Source: Pomphorhynchus laevis (taxonomy: Eukaryota; Acanthocephala; Palaeacanthocephala; Echinorhynchida; Pomphorhynchidae). Taken from it: a stretch of 64,000 bases of DNA. The stretch lies in assembly GCA_012934845.2 (NCBI GenBank), contig WNNJ02000861.1:172205-236204 (forward strand). Direction: 5' to 3'. The notes beneath the pieces were generated by a model, which was given only the letters and a program-made list of their open reading frames with translations, did no database searches and was not told the DNA's origin. The position numbers and the translations under genes are program-made. Of this stretch, positions 33,480 to 45,729 are shown one piece after another; the stretch's first letter is position 1; each line of letters begins with the position of its first letter.

Positions 33480-35790
33480 CTCCAGCAAATGATGAAAAAA
33501 GGTATGTTTTTTAACTTCTAATTTCACTCCTGAGGGGGAACTTCCACCGGTATCGAAACTAGCTAACTTAGTGGTTATTAAACTACTAGAGCCTCTAAAA
33601 TGGAAGAGTTTATTTAACACCTTTTTAAGGAGATTTACTGATCAGTTCAAAAAGAGCATTCTCTTCGACTGTGTTAAATACTATGAGTCTGAAATAAAAA
33701 TATCTTTTGTCACATCAAATCTGGCCAAGAGTTATATCAAATATTTCAATGACACACATGCGAAAATTGCAGATATTTCGTATTAGCCGATCATGGCTAC
33801 GTTAAAAATTAACGTAGACATCATTATGTTGATGGCTACGAAACTATGAAACATCACATAGTTTCAATTATGCCAACATTCCTCTCCGAAGAAGATGTAT
33901 CGATGTTAGAAGAAGAATTTAATATATCTTGTGTTCGGTTTATAATGAAAAAAATGGATTCCCCATCACGGTGGCCTTCTGCAATGCACCAATAGATGTG
34001 GCACAAGATCAGTCGATCTAGACTTAAAACCCCTTCATGAGGTTTTAAACCGCAGAACCAGGAAGGACTATCTTATTCACAAACCACCTTCCCCCAACTT
34101 TCATTGTTCAACAACTAATTCTCTCCTTGACATTTTACTGCTACATAAGATATGGTTGTTGAAACCCATCTGTACTGAGCAGTCGAGACAACAACATACC
34201 ACCGCTCATGACCTAATTTGCTGGCGGATAAAGGAAGAAACCTTGCTTAGAAGGAGGTTACACTTTGAGCCAATTAGAGTGACATTCTTTCAGGCAGCTA
34301 TCCATCTTTTCCCGGTGATAGGAAATGAGAGTTTGACCGAATTTAATTCCTACCTCTCTTCGCAAGCTACTGCGTTCCTATCGACCACCTATAAAGGTCG
34401 AATATACAATCCCACTCCAACAAAACTCAAGGTCTTAGCTAAAATGCTACACCTTCCTAATCTCTGTTTCTTCAAGACAGGTCCTCTCGAATGAATACTG
34501 AAGCACTAGATATAGGTTCCAGCTGAGAAAGGATGAGGCGAGCATTGTTCATCTTAACATTTCTGTCTTCATTTTGGAAGATATTCAAGAAAGAGAAATA
34601 TGTCCGCTGGAAGGATAGAGCCTAGGTTTGGATTGGTAGCATATGCCTTGACAAAGTTTTAGAGGAGTCACTTTCCTTACATAATTATGGAGCCACTCAA
34701 TCACTTCAACCAATCCCGCCTTGGTGTGACTTCAGGAGTAGGGACTTTCTGTTACAGATATCCTTAACTTCTGGGACCACTCCCAAGAACCTCCAAATCC
34801 CACGCGCCACTCACCACTCGTGTCTGTCAGCTTTTGACATACAATCAGAGAAAAAAGGTCGCCATCACAATGCTATTAGCATCTCCGTCCGATATTGCTG
34901 GCATAAATATTAGCCGACGTGTGTTTTTACCCAAAAAGAAATCGATTTCATGTCCTAAAGATCTGCGACCCATTTCGATTCAAAACTTCGTCATCTCCAT
35001 TTACGAAAAAGCACTTGCGCGTAAAATCCGTGACCATCCAAGTAGGCAAAATTTAATTCCACCAGCTTTTCAAAGGTACGTAAAAGATCACTCGGTCCAT
35101 TCAGCAATAGGTGAAGTGCATCCGTTTTGTCATGATAACCGTCATAAGCTTAATGTGGCCGTCTTTCTTTATTTTTTCTGTACATTTGACCGCATTTCCA
35201 TTCCTTTTGTTATCTCTTCTATCTAACCCTTGGGTTGTTTGCGAGAATTGTTAACAGGTGGAAATATTGTTGTATACCAAGAGATTCTTCTATAAAGACT
35301 ATCATGATGCAAGTAAGTTCTACCCTATTACGGGTGTGCCTCAAGAATCCTTACTTTCTCCAATCTTGTATCTTGTTGCCTCCATTATATTCTACAAAAA
35401 ATTTAAACGCGATCAACATCTTGTGGTATACGCTTATGATACCACATCCCTGTTCTCTAGTCGCAGGCGCAAAGATGTAGTCTCTGACATCAGCCGTTTC
35501 TTTTTAAGATTAAAAGACTAGCTACCCATATCCAATCTTGTTCTCAATTCCTCTAAATCGCAAGTGGTCGAGTAAAAACCTGGGGTTCACTATTACGGTG
35601 AACTGGTCAGCGAAAGCTGACCTGGATAGACTCAAACGCATTCTGAAGAAAGCTCTGTCGGCCCAGAAACGGGCTTAGCATCTGTCATTGAATGGGAAAA
35701 CTCAAGTGCGCCTCTTGGGTACTTGGACTATGTGTGAATTAGTCTTCTTTTCAAGAGGCGTCCCCCAAAACAAAGACTAAGGTGTTGGAT
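33480..35790 (+). mobile_element. LINE A4, decayed family-A copy with internal deletion
   Basis: ORF1 remains (LPPVSKLANLVVIKLLEPLK at 33540, then ATLKINV at 33795) are followed after about 34050 directly by the C-terminal part of the ORF2 endonuclease (RKDYLIHKPPSPNFHCSTTN), the linker and the RT (DLRPISIQN, GVPQESLLSPILYL, VVYAYDTTSL). Most of the endonuclease and the zinc knuckles are missing. The codon that is TAG in A1/A2 is TGA here (34499-34501). The last ~250 bp of the element are absent. Confidence 0.75.
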
Positions 35791-36915
35791 TATCTGGAGG
35801 ATTGGCATTATTATTAGTATGTAAAAGTCTAGTCCTCATGTCTAAACTGATGTTTTTCTCTGATGAAAATTACTGCCCAGAATAGTTCCGAAATAAAATA
35901 TTAAAATATTTAGCTATACTTGTGAAACGCGAGCGAGTTTGAATACTCGCTCGAGTTGAATACTGATTTTAGACAATTTTGATGTATCATACTTTGATAA
36001 GATATTAAGGATATAAGATCAACTTAAAAAAATCAACCACTGACACGTATAGCTTACCTTTAATAGATTATCGTTTAAGTAACAAAAGTAACATCAAAAA
36101 CGATTTTACTACTATGATTTACTGAATAAATCATTAAATCAGTAAATTTTTAAATTTAATGAATTAATAATTTAATTAATTAATTTAATTAATTTGAAAA
36201 TTTATTTATAAATCATTAAATTTTCTACAATCATTAAATTTTTTGAATGACAAAATTTAATCGCTTTGAAATATCATTATTGTGAACATATATTTTAAAT
36301 ATCAAGCATTTTTTAAAACTCTACTTTAAGAGCATTATTTAAAAAAGAAAACATTTTTTAAATATCATACCTGTCAAACGCGAGTTTGTCAGGTATGAAG
36401 ACAAACGTATAGGAGACGTTTGTAACATTGTATTTTGATTTTTGCTTTGACTACTAACTATCTTCTCTCTATGTTTTGTACTTTTGTTGTGCATCCTTCG
36501 TGTTTTTTGTTTCATTTTTGTGTTTTAGTTTGCTGCGGTCCCTACAGAAGAAAACGTTACATGAACAATTGTACGCAGCGATTTTGATTCCTGCATCAAT
36601 GTACTAAGCGACAAGAAACTTTATTTATGTGATTTTTTCTTTTTCATGTTAATTTCTAAAGATTCTAGTAGTTTCTAGCGAAATATTAAAATAATATTTT
36701 TGTCGTTCAACTATACCTGATTGTTCCTGAATATTTAAAATTCAAAAATACAGATCAGTATTGATATATTTATAATAAGTTTGGCAATAAAATTATTATT
36801 TTCTGATCTTTAGTGCATCTAAAATCATATTGCAAAGATTCTATTTCAAAAACGGCAACTCTAAATTGCTATCAAAATTTAATACAAGAAACTTTTACAG
36901 AATATTCTGAGAATT
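35791..36915. other. AT-rich intergenic DNA downstream of the GPATCH1-like gene
   Basis: No gene is seen. Two hairpins share the word AAACGCGAG: 35930-35953 (CGAGCGAGT / ACTCGCTCG) and 36366-36397 (CATACCTG-T-CAAAC, loop GCGA, GTTTG-T-CAGGTATG). An AATAAA on the minus strand near 36620 could serve the - strand gene. Confidence 0.5.
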
Positions 36916-38616
36916 TTAATGCTTTTGTTTTCCTAAACCTTTAGAAGCCCACTGCCAGGTCTTATCTAGCAGCTCTTTATTACCAGCTTGTTCAGCTACA
37001 AGGTCTCTCTCAACGAACATGCTAGAATCTATTTGCGGATGCTCCCAACTAGAATACTTGGTTGATAGATGTGCGAAACTATTTGGCTCAAAATCTACAG
37101 GTGGAGACTTTGGTCCGTAGTATTGATTTTCTTCAGATGACGCTTTTTCAAAATCTTCATATTCATTATCTTGTATTTTATCGGAGAAAATCGCTTTAAA
37201 TAAATCTATCGGCGGTCTTCGACGCTTACATATCGTTTCTTCCTCTTCTATCACTTCGTTACGCCATTCATCTAGCTGAGCCAATATTACAGCTGCTTGA
37301 TCATCAACTGGGACAGCTAATCCAAGTGATTTACGTTGTTGGCTAATCATACCTGTAGATTTATCCTCGTATTCATTAGAAGATTCGCAGAGTATGTCGA
37401 ACACGTTAAACGTTGGCTTTACAATAGAAACACAGTTGGATCGCTGAGGCATGGCTAAATTGAATATTTTATAAGTGGCATCATCTGGTATCCATTCAGA
37501 TTCAATTCTAGTCAATTTACCAGTAATTCCTAGCTTTGCAGCTTCAACCGCTTCGTCTTTTACTTTGTTAGAACTTTTGTCTAACGTATCCTTTGCTCTA
37601 AAACGATTTTCCAATCCAGATTTTAACTTACTTTCCCATTCAATTCTCTGCATTCCAAGCTTTCTTCCTCGTTCCTCGATAGTCAAGTGTGTGGACCTTC
37701 GTTTAAAAGGCGGTTTTGTTATCGGATTATATGCATTCGTTGATTTTTTATAATTCATTTGTTCCCCTTCTTGTTGCCTAACATTTTTAAGATATCCTGT
37801 GAATTCAAATGCAGGTGAATCATTATACGAGCTCAATTTCTGTTCTTTTTGATCTTTAAGAGTAGGTCCGATATCATAATCATAATCGTCCATGCACTCT
37901 TGCCCATAGGCCAGCATATCTTGTTCATCGTCAGAATCATTTAATACTCCTACTCCAAAGGCTTGTCCTTTAGGTAAAAATGAACGTGCTTTAGAAGACG
38001 ACGCCAAAATATCAGGAGACCTTTTTTGCTGTAAGCCAACGTAGCCTATTCCAGCAGTGTCAGTTTTTGCCACATACATAAACGAATGAACATTTTTTGG
38101 TGCTATTGTAGCGTCCTTATAACTTTCAGGATAGAAACGTTTGCTCTCCGATATTGGTCTACGAGGGCCAACTCCCTGACCTGCCTTCCACCCAAATAGA
38201 TTAAGTAGCGCCAAAGATTTGGATGATGCTTTCAAGTCAAAAGCATTATCAACAGTAAGTGTAAATTCATCACAAGTTCTAATGAGCTTCGGTGCAATGC
38301 CATGAACGGTAAAATCTTCAGCATCCATGAAATCTTCAGGTTTCCGTATAGATGAGCTTTTATTTGTTCTTTGACTTCTAGTCGAATAAAATGCTTGTGG
38401 TTCGAAGCCAGTTTCTGATGATACTGAATTATAAAATCCGGCGGAGAATCCTCCAGTAAACGCACCGCGAACAGGCCGACGAAGCTGCCAAGCATCACGC
38501 TTTGAAACGAGTCTCATTTCACCATCTTCGTCTAACAAGGGCAGCCCGTAAAATACGGGCAGTTCACTTTGATCTCTTTCGTTCACAATATGATCATCGT
38601 TTTCTTCAAGCATCAT
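36916..38616 (-). CDS. GPATCH1: G-patch domain-containing protein 1 homologue
   Basis: This 566-residue, intact single-exon gene is a GPATCH1/TOUGH-type nuclear protein, associated in other animals and plants with spliceosomes and RNA processing. The N-terminal family signature is clear: FYGLPLLDEDGE, then GAFTGGFSAGFYNSVSSETG (about 51-70) and EDFMDAEDFTVHGIAPK (about 95-111). The G-patch follows (LLNLFGWKAGQGVGPR, about 138-153), then GQAFGVGVLNDSDDE (about 217-231), a GKLTRIESEWIPD block near 380 and PPIDLFKAIFSD near 475. Human GPATCH1 is about 930 residues, so the middle and the Lys-rich C-terminus are much shorter here. The start is the first of two ATGs; a TTTGTAG acceptor-like site 5 nt upstream suggests an upstream non-coding exon or a trans-splice site. 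No poly(A) relic follows the stop, so a processed copy is unlikely. Both neighbours are dead LINEs. Confidence 0.93.
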   Translation of the reverse strand: MMLEENDDHIVNERDQSELPVFYGLPLLDEDGEMRLVSKRDAWQLRRPVRGAFTGGFSAGFYNSVSSETGFEPQAFYSTRSQRTNKSSSIRKPEDFMDAEDFTVHGIAPKLIRTCDEFTLTVDNAFDLKASSKSLALLNLFGWKAGQGVGPRRPISESKRFYPESYKDATIAPKNVHSFMYVAKTDTAGIGYVGLQQKRSPDILASSSKARSFLPKGQAFGVGVLNDSDDEQDMLAYGQECMDDYDYDIGPTLKDQKEQKLSSYNDSPAFEFTGYLKNVRQQEGEQMNYKKSTNAYNPITKPPFKRRSTHLTIEERGRKLGMQRIEWESKLKSGLENRFRAKDTLDKSSNKVKDEAVEAAKLGITGKLTRIESEWIPDDATYKIFNLAMPQRSNCVSIVKPTFNVFDILCESSNEYEDKSTGMISQQRKSLGLAVPVDDQAAVILAQLDEWRNEVIEEEETICKRRRPPIDLFKAIFSDKIQDNEYEDFEKASSEENQYYGPKSPPVDFEPNSFAHLSTKYSSWEHPQIDSSMFVERDLVAEQAGNKELLDKTWQWASKGLGKQKH

Positions 38617-38620
38617 TTGG

Positions 38621-40754
38621 CTACAAACAAGGGCAAAAAGAATCGGCAGATTATTTAAAATAAAAGTTTCACTTTAAATGTTATTTGTAACAAAATTATG
38701 TGGTGTTTATACAAGTAAATAATTTAAACTTACATTTAATTTACTCAAAGGACACGAATCTTTATTACAAATACGAATGACGGTATTTATTGGGTACTGC
38801 ATAACTACATAGCGAGCGAAACGTAGCTTTAATTGTGTAGTTACTAGGCCTATTATGAAGTTTAGCCAAAAATAAGGTATTACTGGCAGGCAATGAGTTC
38901 AAAAGCTTGCTTTAATACGGAGATAGCAACCTTAATTTTTCATCAAACTAGTGCCAAGAGCATTTCTTTGAGAAAAAGAACATTACCAATCTTCAAACAT
39001 TGAGAACATTTCCAGCCTTGGAAATGTTCAAGCACGTTAGAGTATTTTCAACGTTGAATATTTCAGGTAATAATTAAAATTAATTTGCTAACAAATGAAA
39101 GAGAAAATGATGCAATTTTCTAACGAATAAAGGATGTTATGTTACGGTTGCGTTTATAATATCGGCTGTTTATCCCAAGCAGATTATGGTGCTTGTCACT
39201 TCATTTTGAGAAATTGTCCTTGTTAATTCAAATGAACGTCATTTGAATTAGATTCAGGATTATTTGAAAGGATAACACTTCTATAGGAGCGTATTGACGC
39301 TACTTTATATTTTTAGTTAATAATATATTTGATCATGAAATTGGGGCCTTGAAACTCTAGATTTTGTGATTTCGACACGTACCCAGATTTCATTACCAAT
39401 CGCGTATTAACGACGTGGCCGATGACCACTCATTTTAATAAACGTTTATATTATATAAATACATTAGAATTTCATTTGAGTCTGGTGGATTATTATGCAT
39501 ATTGCTGGAGTTATTATAGACTCAAGAAAGAAAAGTTTTATTTTGTTAACTTTCAATCGTTTAAATCCTTTCCAAGTTTATATTATTAGTTAATATAATT
39601 CGCAGTTAATATAATTAAAGTTTTTAAATGACACTTCACGTTGTTTTGATCCTATATTTATAAGAATACAGCAGTATACTACATTTCAGTATTAGTGGAC
39701 CTCATCAGCTAGTGATCTGATACCTACGTTTCACGTTTCAGTTTTTTAATTATGCCTGACAATATAATGTTGACAGTTATATTAAATGAAATTTACAAAA
39801 TTACATTTTGCAAATTTAATTCAAATCATTTATGATTTCAAATAAAATCAGTGTTGGAATATAAAATATAAAATCTTAATTATTTATTTATCTTTATTTA
39901 TGTATTATAAAATACGTAGACTCAGTTATCTGATCAGATTTTTTAGTTATTTTCTTGCTTGTCTTTTCAATGCAATTAGTGCGTTCAGACTCAAACCTCA
40001 CAGTGATGACATAAACATGAAGTTGGGTCATTTTTTCATTGTTTGGTCCATGTTAAAAAGAAATAGTTAAAAAAGTGTGAATGATTGAATCGATTATTAA
40101 GTGAAAAACGATAGATGTGTTTGAATGATGGAAAGGAGGTGGTGAAGTGGATATCAAATCAGATAAGTGAGTCTACGTATTTTATAATATATATAAATTA
40201 AAATAAAGATAAATAATAAATAATTATATAAGATTTTATATTGAAGACTTGAATTCACGTTTTTATTCATATTAGTTAATGATGGTTTTATAGACATGAT
40301 ATGAAAAATGTTTTACTTTATTATCGCAAGCTTTCAACACACAGTGTTCTTTTCAAGCAAACAGTAAAAACAAAAAATACAACTATTTATAACAGCGACT
40401 ACGAAAGAAATACACGTTATCATATTATCCTGTGAAGTCGGTGCTAATTACGAAGGTGCTCATGTCTATAACACCATCATTAACTAATATATTTTCTTCA
40501 ATATATCACAAAACAACAGGTAAAGGCATCATCTCATTTGTTTATTATAAATACAAAAGCGATGTCAATTGAGTATTTAAGTTATTGACATTATTGACAA
40601 TTTACAAGACAATTACATTACAAGATAATTTCCACAATGTGAGAAATCCGACAAGTTTTAGCGAATATTTGGACGCTGAAGATAATAATTAAAGAGCTTG
40701 GGAAGTGTGTAAATCCTAAAAAGTGAGTATTTTCTAACACTTACATCAGGATCA
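38621..40754. other. Intergenic DNA upstream of GPATCH1-like gene
   Basis: No gene is seen. A poly-T/TTTATT context and AT-rich sequence just upstream of the ATG hold the likely promoter, but no TATA element could be assigned. A fold-back repeat lies at 39862-40240. Confidence 0.5.
39862..40240. mobile_element. Fold-back / MITE-like inverted repeat
   Basis: Two arms of about 80-85 bp (39862-39945 and 40152-40240) are inverted copies, sharing GAGTCTACGTATTTTATAAT, AAAGATAAATA and AAGATTTTATATT. They enclose about 205 bp of unrelated sequence. The element is short, non-coding and AT-rich. A clean target-site duplication was not found, so a MITE is only suggested. Confidence 0.5.
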
Positions 40755-41123
40755 ATGAGTTACAAGCTGGAACAATCAAATATTTTCAAATTCCACGAAA
40801 ATACAACAGAAAAGTGCATGTCTACATACTTTCTTGAATTAAATAAAGACTATTTCACCACATCCAGTGATGCTTCAACGAAGGTATGTGCAAAAAGAAA
40901 CAATGAACAAAGCAACTTACAGATCAGTGCTATGAATTATAAAAAGCGAGCTTTCCTCGGCAAAGAAGCTCCAAAATTTAGTCGAAATAACTACATCTCC
41001 ACAAAAGGTAGAGGAATATTTAAAAATACTGCTGAAGCACATCGTGGCACAGTATCCCGGTGGGATTGCGTACTCATCCGCCAAGAAGCTTCCTGGCAAA
41101 TTCCGCATTGCGTTTTCGAATAA
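40755..41123 (+). CDS. Hypothetical 122-residue frame upstream of A5
   Basis: ATG-initiated (MSYKLEQSNIFKFHENTTEK), basic, with no recognised domain. It lies where the N-terminal part of a family-A-type ORF1 would be expected, because the next 100 bp read KAIITSIKIFNIETDLEEDD, similar to A2 ORF1. It is probably a decayed ORF1 start rather than a host gene, but the match in this part is not visible by eye. Confidence 0.3.
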   Translation: MSYKLEQSNIFKFHENTTEKCMSTYFLELNKDYFTTSSDASTKVCAKRNNEQSNLQISAMNYKKRAFLGKEAPKFSRNNYISTKGRGIFKNTAEAHRGTVSRWDCVLIRQEASWQIPHCVFE

Positions 41124-41179
41124 TGAAATGGCTATAACCTATTCAGACTGAAAAAAAATCAAAAGCATTATGGGAAAGC

Positions 41180-43500
41180 GGACCACAAGGCAATAATCAC
41201 ATCTATAAAAATTTTCAATATTGAGACAGATCTAGAAGAGGATGATCAAAACGATTTTCAACTGGCTTTCGGTCTAAGGGACATTCACTTTATTACAAGA
41301 AAAAATAGATAGACACCCCCTGTGTGCATTCGCCACAACAACCTTGGATAATGCAATGGTAATTGATAAGAGTAATTATAACCCTTCCTAAGGATAAGTA
41401 TGTAATTCGATCACACACCGTCAAATAATTTCACATTCGCCTAATGCCAGAAATAGCACAAAAGGGGACTTTGTGGATACACCTGCTCTTCGAAAGGTAG
41501 ATGTCCAACCTGTGTTCAACCTGGTCACGCCTGGAATTATCCTTCTGTTGAAGCTTCTACATGTGTTAACTGTGTCGATCGGCAAACCGCCTACTCCAAA
41601 CGCTGCCAATATTTCAAGAAGTACCAAAAGCGACATGCTCATAAGCTTTCATCGACGCCTTGTTTATACACGGCTGCAATCAGAATAAATAAAATCGACG
41701 AATTGGACAAAGACGAGGTTAGTGCTCTAAGGCTTGAAATCAAAGAGCTCAAAGAACTAATGGAAATGAGAAGGAACAAAACCTTCAAAAATACAAAAAA
41801 AGGTAACAGACGACAGTAGCCTCTCTTTTGAAATCAACACATACTCAATCCACAGTACCAAAGAAAATAGGGAGCAGCAAGAGAACATCGTCCGCCAATA
41901 TATCAAAAGAGATAAATTTTTAAAGAAAATAGTAAATCGACCAAAGAATCTAGCAAAGATGATTATATCACCCCAACCTATTGCACCACATTCACAATTG
42001 GTGAAATTAGTAGACGACAAGTTGAGTTTAACAATAAAAAGAGGGCTTTATAGCTGCCGGACCCAACTAGTTGGCCCGCTTTCCTTACCAGTAAGCCAAC
42101 GCAATGGTTAGTGATAGAGACCCTTTTTTCACTGAACATTCTTCAGTGGAATTCGGGAGGTGCTTCTGCTCTTTGTCTTCTATCAGCTCGCGACGCAGAT
42201 GTATTAGTCTTTCAGAAAACTATATCGATCCGATCTCCCCTGAACATTACTCGGTTTATCCCACAGCTTATATTTGCCCACTTACTCCGTACATAACCCT
42301 GCCTTACTCCTCTTCATCTCAAGGTCTTCGGGCATTACTTAGGAGCCACTTAAGGTATCCCCTCTTACTTAACTAATCTTGTCCAGCCCCATCTTGTTTA
42401 GCGTTTTAAAGACTTTAAAACTTTTAAAGTCGAAAACGCATCAGCATAGTCAATATCTATATTCGCCCAGAGGAGATTCACAAAAACCGTGACCTACTGG
42501 ATTGTTTATTACGTATCGATTACGACATGTTACTAGATGGTTTCAACTACAGGACTGGTCGTTAGTATTAAAGACACAGTCCGCGGAGCAAGGAGCAAGT
42601 ATCATATACACTTACAACCGCCCCACCTTTCATTGAACAACAAACATTTCTTGACATTTTACTGCTCCATAAGAAGTGGCTGATGAAGACCCTATGTATT
42701 GAGCAGTCGCGCTAACAACTGTCCACCTCACATGACCTACTTTGTTAGCGGCTGGAAGAATATACGCTGCTGAGGAGGTTTCACTTGGAGCCAATCAGAG
42801 TTGCTCTCTTCCAGCAGCTATCGGACTTACTTGCTGTATAAAATGCGATTTTGGTCTGATTTAATTCCTACATTACTTCCCAAGCTACCGGGATCTTTTC
42901 TACAACCAATAAGGTCGCATTTTCAATCTCACTCTGACAAAACTCAAGGTCCTAGCAAAATTAACTGCCTTCCCAATCTCTATTTTCTTCAGACAGGCTA
43001 TCTCAAAAGAATATTTGAGTTCAAGATATAGGCTTCAACTGAGCAAGGATAGGCAGAGTATTGCTCGCATTGACCCTTCTCAATATCCTTTCCGGAAGAT
43101 ATTCAAGAATGAGAAGTTTGTCTGCTGGAAGGAGAGATCATTAGGTTGAATTAGTAACATAGTCCTTGATAAAGTTTTGGAAAAGTCAATATCCCTACAC
43201 AACTACGGTGCCACTCCTTATCCCCACCCAATCCCTAACTGTGAAGTTTTCAGGAGTAGAGACCTTTCCGTTACGCATATTCTGAACTCCTGCTGTCCGA
43301 ATACTGGAATCTCCAAAGCCAGTGCGCCACTCTCCACTCGCGCCTGTCAGTTTTTGACAGAAATAAGAGAAGGGAGGTCGCCATCACTATGCTATTAGCC
43401 ATCCTTCCGATATTGTTGCCATTAACGTTAGTCGTAGATTATTTTTAGCTAAACGCAATCATGTCACTTGTCCTAAAAACCTGTCATTTGTCCAATACAC
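41180..43500 (+). mobile_element. LINE A5, decayed family-A copy, 3' truncated
   Basis: ORF1 remains include a knuckle region (FCGYTC, RCPTCVQPGHAW, CVNC at about 41470-41600) and a charged helix (ELDKDEVSALRLEIKELKEL). ORF2 starts about 42110 with FSLNILQWNSGGASALCLLS, and runs through endonuclease and linker pieces to the first RT block (CPKNL at about 43480), where it stops. It has many breaks. The zinc-knuckle ORF1 differs from A1, so this is a separate subfamily. Confidence 0.7.
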
Positions 43501-43539
43501 CTGATTAAGTACCAGGTGTTAATTGCAGTAAAATCGAAG

Positions 43540-43800
43540 TGCGAATTCAATACTAGACAGAATGCTTTGTTGCTTTGACTATCAATAGCCTCAGATGATA
43601 GTATATTTTAACTGATTCACTATACGTCTCTAATATCCTTGTGTATCGATGCAGTTTTCGGCGATGCTTGAACATCAATCTGTGTCCTCGTAGCTTTTTA
43701 GAATCACGCAGGTTAAATATGTGATTGAGAAGCATGGACGAGGACATGAGATCTTTCCGTGCCAGCATCATATCAACTATGACCAGGCTTTTATTGATCG
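43540..43800 (-). mobile_element. CR1-like LINE C-terminal fragment
   Basis: The minus strand reads LRDSKKLRGHRLMFKHRRKL followed by a Tyr/Ser-rich stretch, like the conserved C-terminal RDNSRLRGHCKMLF block of family D. It is short and decayed. Confidence 0.5.
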
Positions 43801-44399
43801 ATGGAATTCCAAAGGTCTTGAGTTTAAGATCAAATGAAAGACCTTTGATAGAAGGATGAACCTTATCGCAAATCTAAGCACTGAGTTATAGGTCGTTAAG
43901 ATTTTTGTAAAATTGGAAGGGCTGTATGAAACGCGTAAATAATATGCGACTGTATAAGCATGTAATAGATTATTCGGAAACTACGAACAACTAAGGCCCA
44001 AACGAACGTTTAATGAGGCTGATATTACGACGATAGGAGGAAGAGACTTTAGCAACATGTTGACTCGTGTCGAGAGTTTTACAAGATACTATCCCCAACC
44101 GAGTTAATAACAACATGTTCATTCATAAGCGCCACTGACGTAAAGTACCACTCTGAATATACGAAATCGAGGCACTCTTGTATTCGTTTACAAACTTTCA
44201 AATAATGCTGATACGATTATAAAATTATCAGTTTGTAGGTCTAATAAACTTCTCTGACGCTACATATTTTTGCTGTCACTGACATATCTTTTGTTTAAAA
44301 AGTAGATTATTTTCTTTCAAACAGACTAAACCTTTTATTCATAACCATTGTGAGAGTTAATCTTATTTTGATGTCTTATAATCCAGCTTTCAAATACTT

Positions 44400-45490
44400 T
44401 CGTGCTTATGAAGTTAAAGTTGTACGTTAGTTGCCGCAGTACGCTATGCCCGACCCGATATATAGTTTCATATTTAAGTTGTCCTTTAAGTGTATTATTT
44501 AACATGTCTATTGACCAAGTCATTGTTACCCTTGATTGGAAAGTAGCTTTAGTTTGTTACTTCTTCAAAAATGTAGTCGTGAAGATATTTCACAATACCG
44601 TCTTATCATGCACTAATTGCTTAAACGAGGTAATGAAGAGGCTAACGTTGGATCAGTTATCAAAACACTTCGACCTAAGTCGGAGAACAGCCAACATAGC
44701 TTTCGACATAACATATCTTGCTTTATAATTCTGTTTACTGCATGTAAGGCATGGTGTGATGTTGTATCGCACTCTAAAACCTTAGATATTATTTTCATCA
44801 GTTTCAGCTCGCGTTTGATCGAGTTCCTCTATCTAATCTTATAATACTACATAATCACCAGAATAAGAGATGGATAAGTAAATGTCTTAATGATCGACGT
44901 ATTTCTGTAAGATTAAGTGGATCGTTATATTTATTTCGTAGTGTTTGTCATGGTGCATTATAGAGTACTTAGACCTTCGATTTTTAACAAAATATTCCGT
45001 ATTCGTAGGTTGATCGATTTCGCTTGTCTTTCCAGTTTATTTTCCCGAATCGATTATGGCCTTAGCCTCTTCTCCAACTCTCTCAAAACTATTATCCAAC
45101 CTCCACAACGTATTGTAAACTCAGCAGTCGCGTTATCTTACGTATATGCCGTTTTGGCACAAATCTCAACATATTTTCAATCTTTCCTGGCTTCCCATAA
45201 TTAGTCATTGAGTCCAGTTTCGTATAATTATTCTGACCCATCATGTACTGCAACACAATTCCTCTTCATACTTACATTTTCCCTATCTTGACGAATCTCG
45301 CCCTGCTCCTTTATCCTTAAGATCAAATCATTTCATTCTCTTCTACACTCCTAATTATTCGCGAATTACCGCCTCCGTCCTTTTCCTGTTTCGTCTTCGG
45401 GATTATTTTTTTGTTAGTTTGATCATTTTCTTTGTGCTCAGTGGGCTTGTAAGCACGCCGTTGGCACGTATTTGCCAGTTAAAATAAATT
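44400..45490 (+). mobile_element. CR1/L2-like LINE fragment(s), + strand
   Basis: The 5' part (44400-44960) has pieces of RT blocks before the palm (LSCPLSVLFNMS, VTLDWKVALV, a region like KWISKCLNDRRISVRLSGSL). The 3' part (44970-45490) aligns with the B1 C-terminus (RRLIDFACLSSLFSRIDYGL, SNSLKTIIQPPQRIVN) and ends with the family B 3' terminus (about 45448-45490, GCACG...GCACGTATTTGCC then AAATAAATTT). The two parts may be one element with an internal deletion or two insertions. Confidence 0.6.
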
Positions 45491-45529
45491 TATCTCCTTT
45501 TTAGACCTTTGGTTTTTAACAAATCTAAA

Positions 45530-45725
45530 TTAACTGATATGATTCTTAAATATAAACATCTAGCCTATGCGGACGACTTAAAAATATAGAATAAAATTAA
45601 CTAATATGATGATTGCTACCCATTGCTTGAGGATTTAGATAAATTAGTAGATGGAGTGATTCTATTGGCATCATAGTCTACTCTAGTAAACGGTTTCGTA
45701 TTAGACTAAATTTATGATAGACTTC
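45530..45725 (+). mobile_element. CR1-like RT core fragment
   Basis: The + strand reads LKYKHLAYADDLKI, then a LLEDLDKLVDG-like helix, i.e. the catalytic YADD region of a family D or H RT. It has internal stops. Confidence 0.55.
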
Positions 45726-45729
45726 TAGT

